A stretch of 64,000 bases of DNA. Source: Neoarius graeffei. Taxonomy: Eukaryota; Chordata; Actinopteri; Siluriformes; Ariidae. Positions within the stretch are counted from its first letter, which is position 1; each line of letters opens with the position of its first letter. A program made the position numbers and the translations under genes. The notes under the pieces are model-generated. The model was given only the letters and a program-made list of their open reading frames with translations, was not told the DNA's origin and did not search any database. The DNA lies in assembly GCF_027579695.1 (NCBI RefSeq), contig NC_083575.1:35231382-35295381 (forward strand). The letters run 5' to 3'. Below are positions 34,798-45,868 of the stretch, piece after piece.

Positions 34798-35897
34798 CCA
34801 TCCATGCATTATCCATAACTGCTTATCCTGTGCAGGGTTGCGGTCAAGCTGGAGCCTATCCCAGCTGACCATGGGCGAGACAAGTTGCCAGATCAACGCA
34901 GGGCTGACACATTAAGGCCAAGTTTACATTAGACCGTATCTGTCTCGTTTTCTTCGCGGATGCACTGTCCGTGTACATTAAAACGCCTGGAAACGCTGGG
35001 AAACGGGAATCCGCCAGGGTCCACGTATTCAATCCAGATCGTGTCTGGTCCGGTGCTGTGCAAACATTGAGAATACGCGGATACGCTGTGCTGAGCTCTA
35101 GCTGGCGTCGTCATTGGACAACGTCACTGTGACATCCACCTTCCTGATTCGCTGACGTTGGTCATGTGACGCGACTGCTGAAAAACGGCGCGGACTTCCG
35201 CCTTGTATCACCTTTCATTAAAGAGTATAAAAGTATGAAAATACTGCAAATACTGATGCAAATACTGCCCATTGTGTAGTTATGATTGTCTTTAGGCTTG
35301 CCATCCTTCCACTTGCAAGTGGTAAGTGACGCGCATGCCCGATATGCACTGAGATCACACACACAGCGGCTCAGTCCCGAATCACTGCTCGTGCACTACA
35401 CTCGCGCGCTCTGTGAGCTGCGCAGGGCCGGAATGCGCACCCTCCAGAGGGCACTCGCTGTTCAGGGCGGAGTGATTTGGAGCGCAGGATGCCTGCGGAG
35501 CCGAGCGTATCCGTGTATTGGTGTTGCTGTGTGCACGCAAATCGTGTATTGGCGTTGCTGTGTGCACGCTAATCGTTTTAAAAACGTTAATCTGATGATC
35601 CGCTGATACGGTCTAATCATGTAAACCCCACCTAACACAGACAGCCATTCACACTCACATTCACACCTACGGCCAATTTAGAGCCACCAATTAGCCTAAC
35701 CTGCATGTCTTTGGACTGTGGGGGAAACCGGAGCACCCCGAGGAAACCCACACGGACACGGGGAGAACATGCAAACTTCACACTGGCCACTGGGTTCGAA
35801 CCCACGACCTTCTTGCTGTGAGGCAACAGTGCTAACCACTACACCACTGTGCCAACCACTACACCACTGTGCCAACCACTACACCACTGTGCCACCC
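34798..35897 (-). mobile_element. V-SINE (minus), split by Harbinger-like MITE
   Basis: The tail half is 34798-34915 and the head half 35633-35897. The end of the head is repeated three times (gtgccaaccactacaccact-type, 35831-35897). The left flank tggctccataat (34786-34797) recurs only after the next SINE at 36313-36324. Confidence 0.85.
34916..35632 (+). mobile_element. 717-bp PIF/Harbinger-like MITE, copy 1
   Basis: The ends are ggccaagtttacattagacc and, mirrored, ggtctaatcatgtaaacccc-acc, flanked by TAA (34913-34915 and 35633-35635). The 3-bp TWA duplication is typical of Harbinger. It is GC-rich and holds only chance frames. An inverted copy is at 61979-62669. Confidence 0.85.
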
Positions 35898-35943
35898 CTG
35901 TATGAAAATCCGAGTGGTGTATTTCCCAGTAAAACACTTGTGT

Positions 35944-36312
35944 CCATCCATCCATTATTTGTAGCCGCTTATCCTGTCCTACAGGGTCGCAGGCAAGCTG
36001 GAGCCTATCCCAGCTGACTATGGGCGAGAGGCGGGGTACACCCTGGACAAATCGCCAGGTCATCGCAGGGCTGACACATACAGACAAACAACCATTCACA
36101 TTCACATTCACGGTCAATTTAGAGTCACCAGTTAACCTAACCTGCATGTCTTTGGACTGTGGGGGAAACCGGAGCACCCAGAGGAAACCCACGCAGACAC
36201 GGGGAGAACATGCAAACTCCACACAGAAAGGCCCTCGCCGGCCGCTGGGCTTGAACCCAGGACCTTCTTGCTGTGAGGTGACAGTGCTAACTACTACACC
36301 ACTGTGCTGCCC
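35944..36312 (-). mobile_element. V-SINE (minus), full length
   Basis: Reverse copy separated from the previous one by 46 bp. Its right flank tggctccataat pairs with the left flank of the previous SINE. Confidence 0.9.
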
Positions 36313-36376
36313 TGGCTCCATAATGTAGAAGTCATAAAATAACTAAGTTTGTACTAAAAAAAAATAATAATAAAGG

Positions 36377-36748
36377 GGCGGCACGGTGGTGTAGTGGTTA
36401 GCGCTGTTGCCTCACAGCAAGAAGGTCCGGGTTCGAGCCCCGTGGCCGGCGAGGGCCTTTCTGTGTGGAGTTTGCATGTTCTCCCCGTGTCCGTGTGGGT
36501 TTCCTCCGGGTGCTCCGGTTTCCCCCACAGTCCAAAGACATGCAGGTTAGGTTAACTGGTGACTAAATTGACCGTAGGTGTGAATGTGAGTGTGAATGGT
36601 TGTCTGTGTCTATGTGCAGCCCTGTGATGACCTGGCGACTTGTCCAGGGTGTACCCCGCCTTTCGCCCGTAGTCAGCTGGGATAGGCTCCAGCTTGCCTG
36701 CGACCCTGTAGAACAGGATAAAGCGGCTACAGATGATGAGATGAGATG
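36377..36748 (+). mobile_element. V-SINE (plus), full length
   Basis: Forward copy with duplication aataataataaagg (36363-36376 and 36749-36762). Confidence 0.93.
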
Positions 36749-36789
36749 AATAATAATAAAGGTGCCTACAACTTTTGCACAGTACTCTA

Positions 36790-37785
36790 TATGTACGATC
36801 ATATTCAAGCACTCACGCACACATACACATACACCTTATACATTACAATCACAATGCTCTTTTTTCTTTCTTTTTTTAACATTATTTCCCATTAAACAAA
36901 ATCAGTTTTGCAGTCTGCTTTCAATTCATGTTATTGTTTAAGGAACTTAGTGAACTTTGTGTTCCTGATGACTGATGTGGGTTTAAAGTTTACTTTGACA
37001 CTGAGAAGCTTTGACTCCAGTAAATCCAGGTCGCAGATGACCTCATTTTCCGGATGAATGTTCCCTTCTTTTGAATGAAATGCAAATGTTCCTCCACCCT
37101 CGACCAGTTTCCTGTCATACTCCCAAGAAGCAGGTCTGAGGTGAGCAGACTATAACTATTCTAGTAGCATGTGATCACCACCGGCTGTTCTGAGATCAGC
37201 TGTGATAGGCTGGTGCAACATTACTAAGTCAACCTTCCAACACTAGCGGTCAGAAGAAAGGTCTCTAACCTGAAGTAACCAAGCCTGAGGGAATGGTCTT
37301 TGAATGGCCAAACCATGTGGAAAAGAATCTTTATTTTATTCGCTCCATAACATGCCTGAAATGGTGATATGAACGCATTGCTCCACTGACATGTTATGTA
37401 AGAAATGAAATACAACGAGGCGTGCTGTTATAAGGAAATAATTTACGATAGGGTCATGTGATCCTACCACAACAAAGCTGATTTCTACTAACAGCATGTC
37501 CCTCTTACACCAGCATTTTTTACAATAACAATTTTTAATTTAATAATGAATGACGTCATGCATTTTAACCATTTACAGTTATATTTCATGTCATGAACAT
37601 CCATCAGATAAGTGAGTTCCTGTTATCACTTATGTTATAGTAATGATAAACAGTTATTTTCTCACTAGCCTCTCTTTTTTCCTGAAAATAATAAAACAAC
37701 TTTTAATAATAATGAGAAATAATGGAAGGTCTTCTGTCCTGTAGATATTTCTTTGTTAAACTTGTTTAATCAGTTTGTGATTATG
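36790..37785. other. Unassigned stretch
   Basis: AT-rich. No gene or recognisable element supported. Confidence 0.45.
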
Positions 37786-37789
37786 TAAG

Positions 37790-38893
37790 GGGCAACATGG
37801 TGGTGCAGTGGTTAGCATTGTTGCCTCACAGCAAGCAGGGCCGCGTTAACCCTTGCCGAGGCCGTGGGCAGACACCCCCCCGAGGCTGTGGGCAGACACC
37901 CCCCCGAGGCCCCACCCCCACCTGTTGTCAACTGCGCTCAGCAAATTCACCCCCTCAGACGTGCCTGTCTAACTAGACACAGAAACTTAATGACAGTGGC
38001 ACAATTAGAAATACCATTGAATGATAAAACTTTATATCCATCAACACCTATTTAATCGAGAAAAAGCAATGGTGAAATAGGCAATTGCATGCTGAAGAAA
38101 ATCCATCAGACATCACGGTTAACAAGTCTGGTGAACTAAAGTTTAGCCTCAAGAAGCCTTTGAATGAGTGAGTCAATGAAAAACATGTCAAGAACATAAC
38201 CGAGGCCTACAACAGTTTCTTTAGTATTCAGAACAAGAACATTCATTTGGTATATAACCGTTCGTTTTCATTTTGGAATCCAGGCGACTTTTAACTTGTG
38301 AAAACAAAGAGCGATAACAAAGAAAGAAAAATATCGTGTTTCTCAGAAATAAATCTCAAAATGTTAGGCTATGTGAAACATTTCATCCTTTCACACACGT
38401 AATGTCCCAAACAGCAGTGGCACACAGCTTTGCGCATTCAGTTTGACAGCCATGGGTCAACTTACAAGGGCACTTTCCTACTTTTCTGGAAAGCGAAGTC
38501 ATTAATTGAATCATTGAACTCAAGCTGGCGTAGCGTGTGAAGACATGGTGGACAGTGATCATATTGACAATGACGGGTGATTTATGTGACGGGACAAGGT
38601 GGGCTTCCTTACGGGTAGCGAAATGCATCAAAAATGTTATCAATATGATCAAAACTTCTGAAAATATCGTTTCATATTTTCCGATCTCGCTACCTCCGAG
38701 GCCCCCTAGTGGCCGAGGCTCTGAAGCCCATTAGGATAACGCGTCCTTGACAGCAAGAAGGTTCTGGGTTCGAGCCCAGTGGTGGACAGGGGCCTTTCTG
38801 TGTAGATTTCTGGGTTTCTGTCTGGGTTTCCTCCAGGTGCTCCGGTTTCCCCTACAGTCTGAAGACATGCAAGTTAGGTTAACTGGCTACTCT

Positions 38894-38898
<5 letters not shown>
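37790..38898 (+). mobile_element. Old V-SINE (plus), split by hAT-like element
   Basis: The head at 37790-37835 continues at 38750 (ggttctgggttcgagccc) and runs to about 38898, where a (GT)n tract replaces the 3' part. Confidence 0.8.
37836..38749. mobile_element. 914-bp hAT-like element
   Basis: The ends are cagggccgcgttaaccc and, mirrored, ggataacgcgtccttg, with an exact 8-bp duplication acagcaag (37828-37835 and 38750-38757). Its left end repeats a gaggc-gtgggcagacacccccc block twice. No coding region recognised. Confidence 0.85.

Positions 38899-38957
<59 letters not shown>
38899..38957. repeat. (GT)n microsatellite
   Basis: About 29 GT units, located where the SINE 3' half would begin. 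Confidence 0.97.
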
Positions 38958-38960
<3 letters not shown>

Positions 38961-39108
38961 AAAGGAGCTGGCCACGCTACTGCTGCAATTGTGGCCAAGT
39001 CAACCAAACATGGTTCGCAAAGTGATGATGACCATTATGTAGGGTGTTTGATATTCAAGTCCCTGTCAAGTGAGCGGTTGCTATAGACATAATAACCTAT
39101 AGGTATGA

Positions 39109-39413
39109 TTGGGCAGCATGACGGTGTAGTGGTTAGCACTGTCATCTCACAACAAGAAGGTTTTAGGTTTGAACCTCACGGCTGAATGGGGCCTTTCTCC
39201 CCGTGCCTGGATGGGTTTCCTCCCACAGTCCAAAGACAGGTGGATTTGGTCAACTGGCTACTCCAAATTGCCCATAGGTGTGTGTGAAAGGTTGTTTGCC
39301 TCTGTGTTAGCCCTGCCCAGCATGTACCGTACCTCTCACCCAATGTCAGCTGGGTTTGGCTCCAGCTTCCCCTGTGACCCTGGTGGATATGTGGTATGGA
39401 TGGATGAATTGCA
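39109..39413 (+). mobile_element. Degenerate V-SINE (plus)
   Basis: A diverged copy with recognisable head (gtgtagtggttagcactgtc), centre and ATGG tail. Clearly older than the others. Confidence 0.8.
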
Positions 39414-39956
39414 ATTATAATTTGAATTATAGCCAGAACTACTATCAAACCTGTGCTATTAGCCAACAGAAAATTAATCAACACCTTTTGACCAATCAGA
39501 TTCCAGCAGTCAGCAGGGCCATGTTATAAATTGTTGTAACTGTTTGTGAAAACAGAACAGGAAAAAAAAAGGTAGTAGTGTGGGAAATACAGTGGTGCTT
39601 GAAAGTTTGTGAACCCTTTCGAATTTTCTATATTTCTGCATAAATATGACCTAAAACATCCTCATATTTTCCCACAAGTCCTAAAAGTAGATAAAGAGAA
39701 CCCAGTTAAACAAATGAGACAAAAATATTATGCTTGGTCATTTATTTATTGAGGAAAATGATCCAATATTACATATCTGTGAGTGGCAAAAGTATGTGAA
39801 CCTCTAGGACAAGCAGTTAATTTGAAGGTGAAATTAGAGTCAGGTGTTTTCAATCAATGGGATGACAATCAGGTGTGAGTGGGCCCCCTGTTTTATTGAA
39901 AGAACAGCGATCTATCAAAGTCTGATCTTCACAACACATGTTTGTGGAAGTGTATC

Positions 39957-40979
39957 ATGGCACGAACAAAGGAGATTTCTGAGGACCTCAGAAAAAGCGT
40001 TGTTGATGCTCATCAGGCTGGAAAAGGTTACAAAACCATCTCTAAAGAGTTTGGACTCCACCAATCCACAGTCAGACAGATTGTGTATAAATGGAAGAAA
40101 TTCAAGATCACTGTTACCCTCCCCAGGAGTGGTCGACCAACAAAGATCACTCCAAGAGCAAGGCGTGTAATAGTCGGCGAGGTCACAAAGGACCCCAGGG
40201 TAACTTCTAAGCAACTGAAGGCCTGTCTCACATTGGCTAATGTTAATGTTCGTGAGTCCACCATCAGGAGAACACTGAACAACAATGGTGTGCATGGCAG
40301 GGTTGCAGGGAGAAAGCCACTGCTCTCCAAAAAGAACATTACTGCTCGTCCGCAGTTTGCTAAAGATGACATGGACAAGCCAGAAGGCTATTGGAAAAAT
40401 GTGTTGTGGACGGATGAGACCAAAATAGAACTTTTTGGTTTAAATGAGAAGCATTATGTTTGGAGAAAGGAAAACACTGCATTCCAGCATAAGAACCTTA
40501 TCCCATCTGTGAAACATGGTGGTGGTAGTATCATGGTTTGGGCCTGTTTTGCTGCATCTGGGCCAGGACGGCTTGCCATCATTGATGGAACAATGAATTC
40601 TGAATTATACCATCAAATTCTTAAGGAAAATGTCAGGATATCTGTCCATGAACTGAATCTCAAGAGAAGGTGGGTCATGCAGCAAGACAATGACCCTAAG
40701 CACACAAGTTGTTCTACCAAAGAATGGTTAAAGAAGAATAAAGTTAATGTTTTGGAATGGCCAAGTCAAAGTCCTGACCTTAATCCAATCGAAATGTTGT
40801 GGAAGGATATGAAGCGAGCAGTTCATGTGAGGAAACCCACCAACATCCCAGAGTTGAAGCTGTTCTGTACAGAGGAATGAGCTAAAATTCCTCCAAGCCG
40901 GTGTGCAGGACTGATCAACAATTACTGGAAACGTTTAGTTGCAGTTATTGCTGCACAAGGGGGTCACACCAGATACTGA
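39957..40979 (+). pseudogene. Tc1-like transposase with one premature stop
   Basis: Starts MARTKEISEDLRKSVVDAHQ. The bipartite DNA-binding region has helix-turn-helix segments to about residue 110, with a GRPTKITPRARR linker. The catalytic DD34E triad is Asp153 (WTDETK), Asp244 (QQDNDPKHT) and Glu279 (DLNPIEMLW). HGGGSIMVWACF, the usual glycine-rich block, is present. The frame stops at TGA 40878-40880, where the family has TGG (EEW), and then stays open in the same frame to the natural stop at 40977-40979 (341 codons with the stop). The enzyme cuts and rejoins DNA at the element's ends. The stop removes the last 33 residues. Two in-frame ATGs precede the chosen start, which best fits the family. 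Confidence 0.93.
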
Positions 40980-41070
40980 AAGCAAAGGTTCACATACTTT
41001 TGTCACTCACAGATATGTAATATTGGATCATTTTCTTCAATAAATAAATGACCAAGTATAATATTTTTGT

Positions 41071-41441
41071 GGGCGGCACGGTGGTGTAGTGGTTAGCGCT
41101 GTCGCCTCACAGCAAGAAGGTCCGGGTTCGAGCCCCGTGGCCGGTAAGGGCCTTTCTGTGCAGAGTTTGCATGTTCTCCCCGTGTCCGCGTGGGTTTCCT
41201 CCGGGTGCTCCGGTTTCCCCCACAGTCCAAAGACATGCAGGTTAGGTTAACTGGTGACTCCAAATTGACCGTAGGTGTGAATGTGAGTGTGAATGGTTGT
41301 CTGTGTCTATGTGTCAGCCCTGTGATGACCTGGCGACTTGTCCAGGGTGTACCCCGCCTTTCGCCCGTAGTCAGCTGGGATAGGCTCCAGCTTGCCTGAG
41401 ACCCTGTAGAAGGATAAAGCGGCTAGAGATAATGAGATGAG
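41071..41441 (+). mobile_element. V-SINE (plus) in Tc1-like element C
   Basis: Forward copy with exact 13-bp duplication ataatatttttgt (41058-41070 and 41442-41454). It lies downstream of the transposase stop and so does not break the coding frame. Confidence 0.95.
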
Positions 41442-43091
41442 ATAATATTTTTGTCTCATTTGTTTAACTGAATTCTCCTTATCTACTTTTACGACTTGTG
41501 TGAAGATCTGATGTTGTTTTAGGTCATATTTATGCAGAAATATAGACAATTCTAAAGGGTTCACAAACTTTCAAGCACCACTGTACAGGCCATTCGGCGA
41601 GGCAGTGTTTCACAGTAACTTTTGGCCAAATCTTAAAAAAGCCCTTCAGTGACTGCTTGCAATCACTGCAAGCTTTGCATTCCTCATGGCCTCTCTGTCA
41701 CTGAAGATCAGCAGAACCCTTGACTGCCATCTCGTGCTGGTGTTCTTCTGATTAGGAACTGAACTCCTCTACTGAGTACTGACGCTAACATTTGGCCATG
41801 TACAGTGTCTTGCAAAAGTATTCATCCCCCTTGGTGTTTGTCCTGTCTCATTGCATTACAACCTGGAATTAAAATGGATTTTTGGAGGGTTAGCACCATT
41901 TGATTGACACAACATGCCTACCACTCTAAAGGTGCAAAATGTTGTTTTATTGTGACACAAACAATAATTAAGATGAAACAAAACAGAAATCTGGAGTGTG
42001 CATAGGTATTCACCCCCTTTTGTATGAAACCCCTAAATAAGAGCTGGTCCAACCAATTCACTTCATAAGTCACATAATTAGTTGATTGAGATCCACCTGT
42101 GTGCAATCAAAGTGTCACATGATTGGTCACATGATATCTGTATAAATCAACCTGTTCTGGAAGGACCCTGACTCTGCAATACTACGAAGCAAGCAACATG
42201 AAGACCAAGGAGCCTCCAAACAGGTCAGAGACAAAGTTGTGGAGAAGTATAGATCAGGGTTGGGTCATAAAAAATATCCCAAACTTTGAATATCCCATGG
42301 AGCACCATTAAATCCATTATAGCAAAATGGAAAGAATATGGCACCACTACAAACCTGACAAGAGAAGGCTGTCCACCAAAACTCACAGACCGGGCAAGGA
42401 GGGCATTAATCAGAGATGCAACAAAGACACCAAAGATAACACTGAAGGAGCTGCAAAGATCCATAGTGGAGATGGGAGTATCTGTCCATAAGACCACTTT
42501 AAGCCGTACACTCCACAGAGCGGGGCTTTATGGAAGAGTGGCCAGAAAAAGTCATTGCTGAAGAAAACACATTTGGAGTTTGCCCAACAGCATGTGGCAG
42601 ACTCGCCAAACACATGGAAGAAGATTCTCTGTTCACATGAGACTAAAATTGATCTTTTTGGCCATCATGGGAAACACCATGTGCAACACAAACCCAACAC
42701 CCTGAGAACACCATACCTGCAGTGAAGCATGTTGGTGGCAGCATTATGCTGTAAGGATGTTTTTCATCTGCAGGGACAGGAGAGCTGGTCAGGACTGAAG
42801 GAAAGATGGATGGCATTAAATACAGAGCAATTCTGGAGGAAACCCTGTTTGAGTCGTCCAGAGGTTTGAGACTGGGACGAAGGTTCACAGTCCAGCAGGA
42901 CAATGACCCTAAACATACTGCTAAAGCTACACTGGAGTGGTTTAAAGGGAAACATTTAAATGTCTTGGAATAGCCTAGTCAAAGCCCAGTCCTGAATCCA
43001 ATTGAGGATCTGTGGCATAACTTGGAGATTGCTGTACACCAACGCAACCCATCTAACTTGAAGGAGTTGGAGCCGTTTTGCCTTGAGGAAT

Positions 43092-43980
43092 TAGCCTAGT
43101 AAACTAGACCCACCCGCCTCGCGGCCAAAAATATTTTTGCCTACGAGTGGGTCTAGCCTCGCACCATATCAACAAACCCCAGGGATCAAATCGTGCCCGC
43201 CAATCACAACGCAGGGTTTTTGTTTGGATTCTTTGGGCGGGCTTTTGCAGGAGTGATGACAAGGCTGCGTGACGCTGGAGAAAGCATAACAGGAAAGATG
43301 GCTACGGCTAGTGAACAGCGTGCGTTTGACTCCGCTTTGGAATCAGTTTTAGAAGAATTAGACTTGGAGTTTTCGTTGAAACATGAGCAGGAAGAGGCTC
43401 TCCGCTCATTCCTTTTCAAGAAGGACGTTTTCGCTGTTTTGCCGACCGACTATGGCAAAAGTCTGATCTACCAGCTGCTCCGCTCATAGCCAAAAGGATG
43501 GGGCTAGTTTGTGCAGTACGAAGAATTAATAAACAGCTTTGAAACATTACTTTTTGATTGTTTCTTATTTTCCTGTTATTTTAAATTTAAGGGAAATTAT
43601 TTCACCAAACACCACTAAATAAAAATAAAAACTCTCAAACAGTTTAAGCAAACCCTTGAAAAACACTTGAAAAAAAAAAAGAGTGTATGTTAAGTATGTG
43701 GTACAGACTCCAAACTTGTGGTCATTATCTCCAAACTTCTTAATATCTAGAACCTGTTAATTAATACGCATTTTGAAAAATTATTTATTTCAAGGCCTCC
43801 CCCACTGCTTTCTGTCGCTCTGACTACGTCACAGTCACTGTTGCGCTGATTGGTCAGAGCGTTGGCCTATACGCACAGAGACAGTTTGAAAGACAACGGG
43901 TTGTTCCTCCCACACCCTTCAGAAATGTCTACGACCGAGGCCAGACTAAATATTCACATTTAGTCTGGCTTGCCAGGCTA
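43092..43980 (+). mobile_element. DNA transposon with 8-9-bp duplication carrying a helicase start
   Basis: Inverted outer ends tagcct(ag/gg) at both sides: tagcctagtaaactagac at the left and, mirrored, tagcctggcaagccagac at the right. The flank ttgaggaat is duplicated (43083-43091 and 43981-43989) inside the Tc1 gene. Each end has a sub-terminal palindrome (tagaccca ... tgggtcta; cagactaaa ... tttagtctg). Mutator-, Merlin-, hAT-, P- and Zisupton-like elements all make duplications of this size, so the superfamily is open. Confidence 0.75.
43298..43560 (+). pseudogene. RecQ-type helicase N-terminal fragment
   Basis: From ATG 43298 (good context, aagATGg) the frame reads MATASEQRAFDSALESVLEE, then a SLKHEQEEALRSFL block matching the Q-motif/motif 0 zone of RecQ-family helicases, then the ATP-binding loop LPTDYGKSLIYQL. 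The usual loop is PTGxGKS, and here the first Gly is Asp. The long frame ends at a stop near 43489. One base out of phase, the text continues APLIAKRMGL, which fits the normal sequence after motif I, then ends VRRINKQL-stop near 43550. The rest of the helicase is absent. RecQ enzymes unwind DNA 3' to 5' with ATP; this fragment cannot. It may be a remnant of an element-encoded helicase gene or a captured host exon. Confidence 0.6.
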
Positions 43981-44315
43981 TTGAGGAATGGGCAAAAATC
44001 CCAGTTGCTAGATGTGCTAAGCTAATAGAGACATACCCCAAGAGACTTGCAACTGTAATTGTAGCAAAAGGTGGCTATACAAAGTATTGACTTTTTTTGG
44101 GGGGGTGAATACCTATGCACACTCCAGATTTCTCTTTTTTCATCTTAATTATTATTTGGGTCACAATAAAACAACAATTTTCACCTTTAAAGTGGTCGGC
44201 ATGTTGTGTAAATCAAATGGTACTAACCCCCCAAAAATCCATTTTAATTCCAGTTTGTAATGTGACAAAACAGGACAAACATCAAGGGGGATGAATACTT
44301 TTACAAGACATCAGT

Positions 44316-44975
44316 ATATCACTCTGTCCAGAATTTGTGTTGCTGTAGATAGGTATGTTTGTTTGTTTAGTAATTAACACCAGTGTACATAGACATGGTA
44401 GGGATCTGGGAATTTTCTTTGTAGAATAGCTTTCTTTCTTTGCTCTAGTTTTCTTTATTTATTCATCTTCATTGAACACTTTATACGGCTCGAAATTCGC
44501 GATGATCCGGTCGCCTGAGGCGACTTAATTTGTCATTTGGCGGGTAATTCCTGTCACTAGCCAGCCCGGCTGGCTAGTTGAAAATAAGAAACATATATGA
44601 AGCGAAGATTCAGACTAGGGCTGTGCGATATATCGAATATACAAACAAAAAGTACCCAGATTTATCAAAACAATTCATCGATTTCCTCACAAGTGACATA
44701 TTTAACAATTATTCGCCCAAAGCGAAGTGATATTCACTGAGCCTGAGGCAGAGAATTGTTTTAGTATAATACACAGATGATTATTTTAAAAAATCATATT
44801 AAAAAACAACTTCTTTCAAACTTCAAAAGCAGCATGCAAATGTAATAAAGGCGCGGCACAGACTTGTGTCCCTTATCGATGCCGACTCACATAAAATGCT
44901 TTGTTTTGAAATCGATAAAATAAATCACAATTCCACCTTAGCTTTGAATAGTTTTAGACCAAACTTCGTAGCACC
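44316..44975. other. Mixed stretch with a MITE-like start
   Basis: tagggctgtgcgatatatcg at about 44629 resembles the left end of hAT MITEs (compare 25348), but no matching right end is seen before the next element. Near 44540-44580 is text similar to the hAT end region (gcgggtaattcc). Otherwise nothing identified. Confidence 0.4.
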
Positions 44976-45254
44976 TTAAAGTGCTGATGACACGTTTTTG
45001 ACATCTTTGGCGATGTTTTATAACATAAAAAGTAATTCCCGATGATCCATATATTAATTCACGAAGGCGCCTATTTTACAAGTTATGATGATAAATGCGG
45101 CTATTTAGGCAAATTTGACAGGGCTGCAGCACCCAGGAGACGAAAGAGGAGGAGGAGCTATATGACGTCATCGAAAGAATCTTCCTCCTAACTTACCAGT
45201 TTGTTGTTGATGCGACAGGTGTTCAGTTTATCATTATTAGTATTATTATTATAC

Positions 45255-45257
<3 letters not shown>

Positions 45258-45292
<35 letters not shown>
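45258..45292. repeat. (TA)n microsatellite
   Basis: Short TA tract just upstream of the THAP start codon. Confidence 0.95.
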
Positions 45293-45296
<4 letters not shown>

Positions 45297-45298
45297 TT

Positions 45299-45868
45299 AT
45301 GCCTTCGCGTTGTGTTGCCAGCTTTTGCTCCAAAACCCACAAGGATGGGGTAAGTTTATTCAAGTTTCCCAGAGATCCCGAGCTGCATGTGAAGTGGGTG
45401 AAGCAAGTCAGGCGCACTTGTGACAAGTGGGAGCCCTCACCAACATCCGTCCTGTGCTCTGAACACTTCGATTTGGATTGTTTTGACACCCTTCCCAGCT
45501 TAAAAGAATCTCTTGGGTGTTCAGTTCATCACAAACTTGTGTTACTACCATCAGCAGTGCCTACACAGTGTTGCCAGATTGGGAGGTTTCCCGCCCAGTT
45601 GAGCGGTTTCAAGTGCATTTTGGTGGGTTTTGAACATATTTTGGGCTGGAAAACTTCAGCAGTATCTGGCAACAGATACTGCTGACGTTTTCCAGCCCAA
45701 AATATGTTCAAAACCCACCAAAATGCACTTGAAACCGCCCAACTGGGCGGGAATCCTCCCAATCTGGCAACACTGCCAGTATTCCGGAGGGGGTCTACTA
45801 GTAGCTATGCCGGATCCAAAGACAGTCCTCCTGTCAGAACATGTGTTGTGAAACGACATAAGATAAAG
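45299..45868 (+). pseudogene. THAP-domain exon, split by hairpin MITE
   Basis: MPSRCVASFCSKTHKDGVSL begins a complete THAP finger. Zinc ligands are CVASFC, then VLCSEHF; FKFPRDP and KWVKQV are the conserved core, and AVPT the conserved end (45554-45565). A hairpin MITE interrupts directly after AVPT. Removing 45566-45778 (213 bp, in frame) joins AVPT to VFRRGSTSSYAGS. The exon ends at a good donor, ataaag-gtatgt, at 45868. THAP fingers bind DNA at transposon ends. The exon is well conserved, but the MITE and the lack of later exons make this a pseudogene. Confidence 0.8.
45566..45775. mobile_element. 210-bp hairpin MITE
   Basis: Two ~100-bp near-perfect inverted arms. The outer ends are cagtgttgccagattgggag and its mirror cccaatctggcaacactg, folding around about 45666-45675. 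It inserted into the THAP exon. Confidence 0.92.

Larger units (their letters stand above)
34360..36788. mobile_element. Non-autonomous Tc1-like element, second composite copy
   Basis: The interior matches 8540-9012 (for example ttttactgagcatcttaca and agtagccttcattatgtttt). The right end has acttttgcacagtact. The left end is degraded. It was expanded by two reverse SINEs, a forward SINE and a Harbinger-like MITE. Confidence 0.65.
39590..41583 (+). mobile_element. Tc1-like element C, nearly intact
   Basis: The ends are cagtggtgcttgaaagtttg and, mirrored, caaactttcaagcaccactg, flanked by TA (39588-39589 and 41584-41585). It holds a transposase with a single visible nonsense change, and a SINE in its 3' part. 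Confidence 0.95.
42198..44090 (+). pseudogene. Tc1-like transposase, decayed and interrupted
   Basis: ATG at 42198. The helix-turn-helix NIPWSTIKSIIAKWKEYG and TDRARRALIRD linker are readable, with frame breaks before 42286 and near 42556. QQDNDPKHT near 42895 retains the second catalytic Asp. A stop replaces Trp in the LEWP block (LE-stop-P, near 42969). After the inserted transposon the C-terminus resumes with EEWAKIPVARCAKLI and ends at the natural stop at 44088-44090. It is non-functional. Confidence 0.87.
41803..44313 (+). mobile_element. Tc1-like element A, second copy
   Basis: Same family as 13993-18040. The left end is cagtgtcttgcaaaagtatt after TA. The right end reads acttttacaagacatcag, slightly degraded. 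It is interrupted at 43092 by another transposon. Confidence 0.9.

Noticed and set aside
38747..39086. Cys-Val repeat protein
   Set aside because: Translation of the (GT)n tract.
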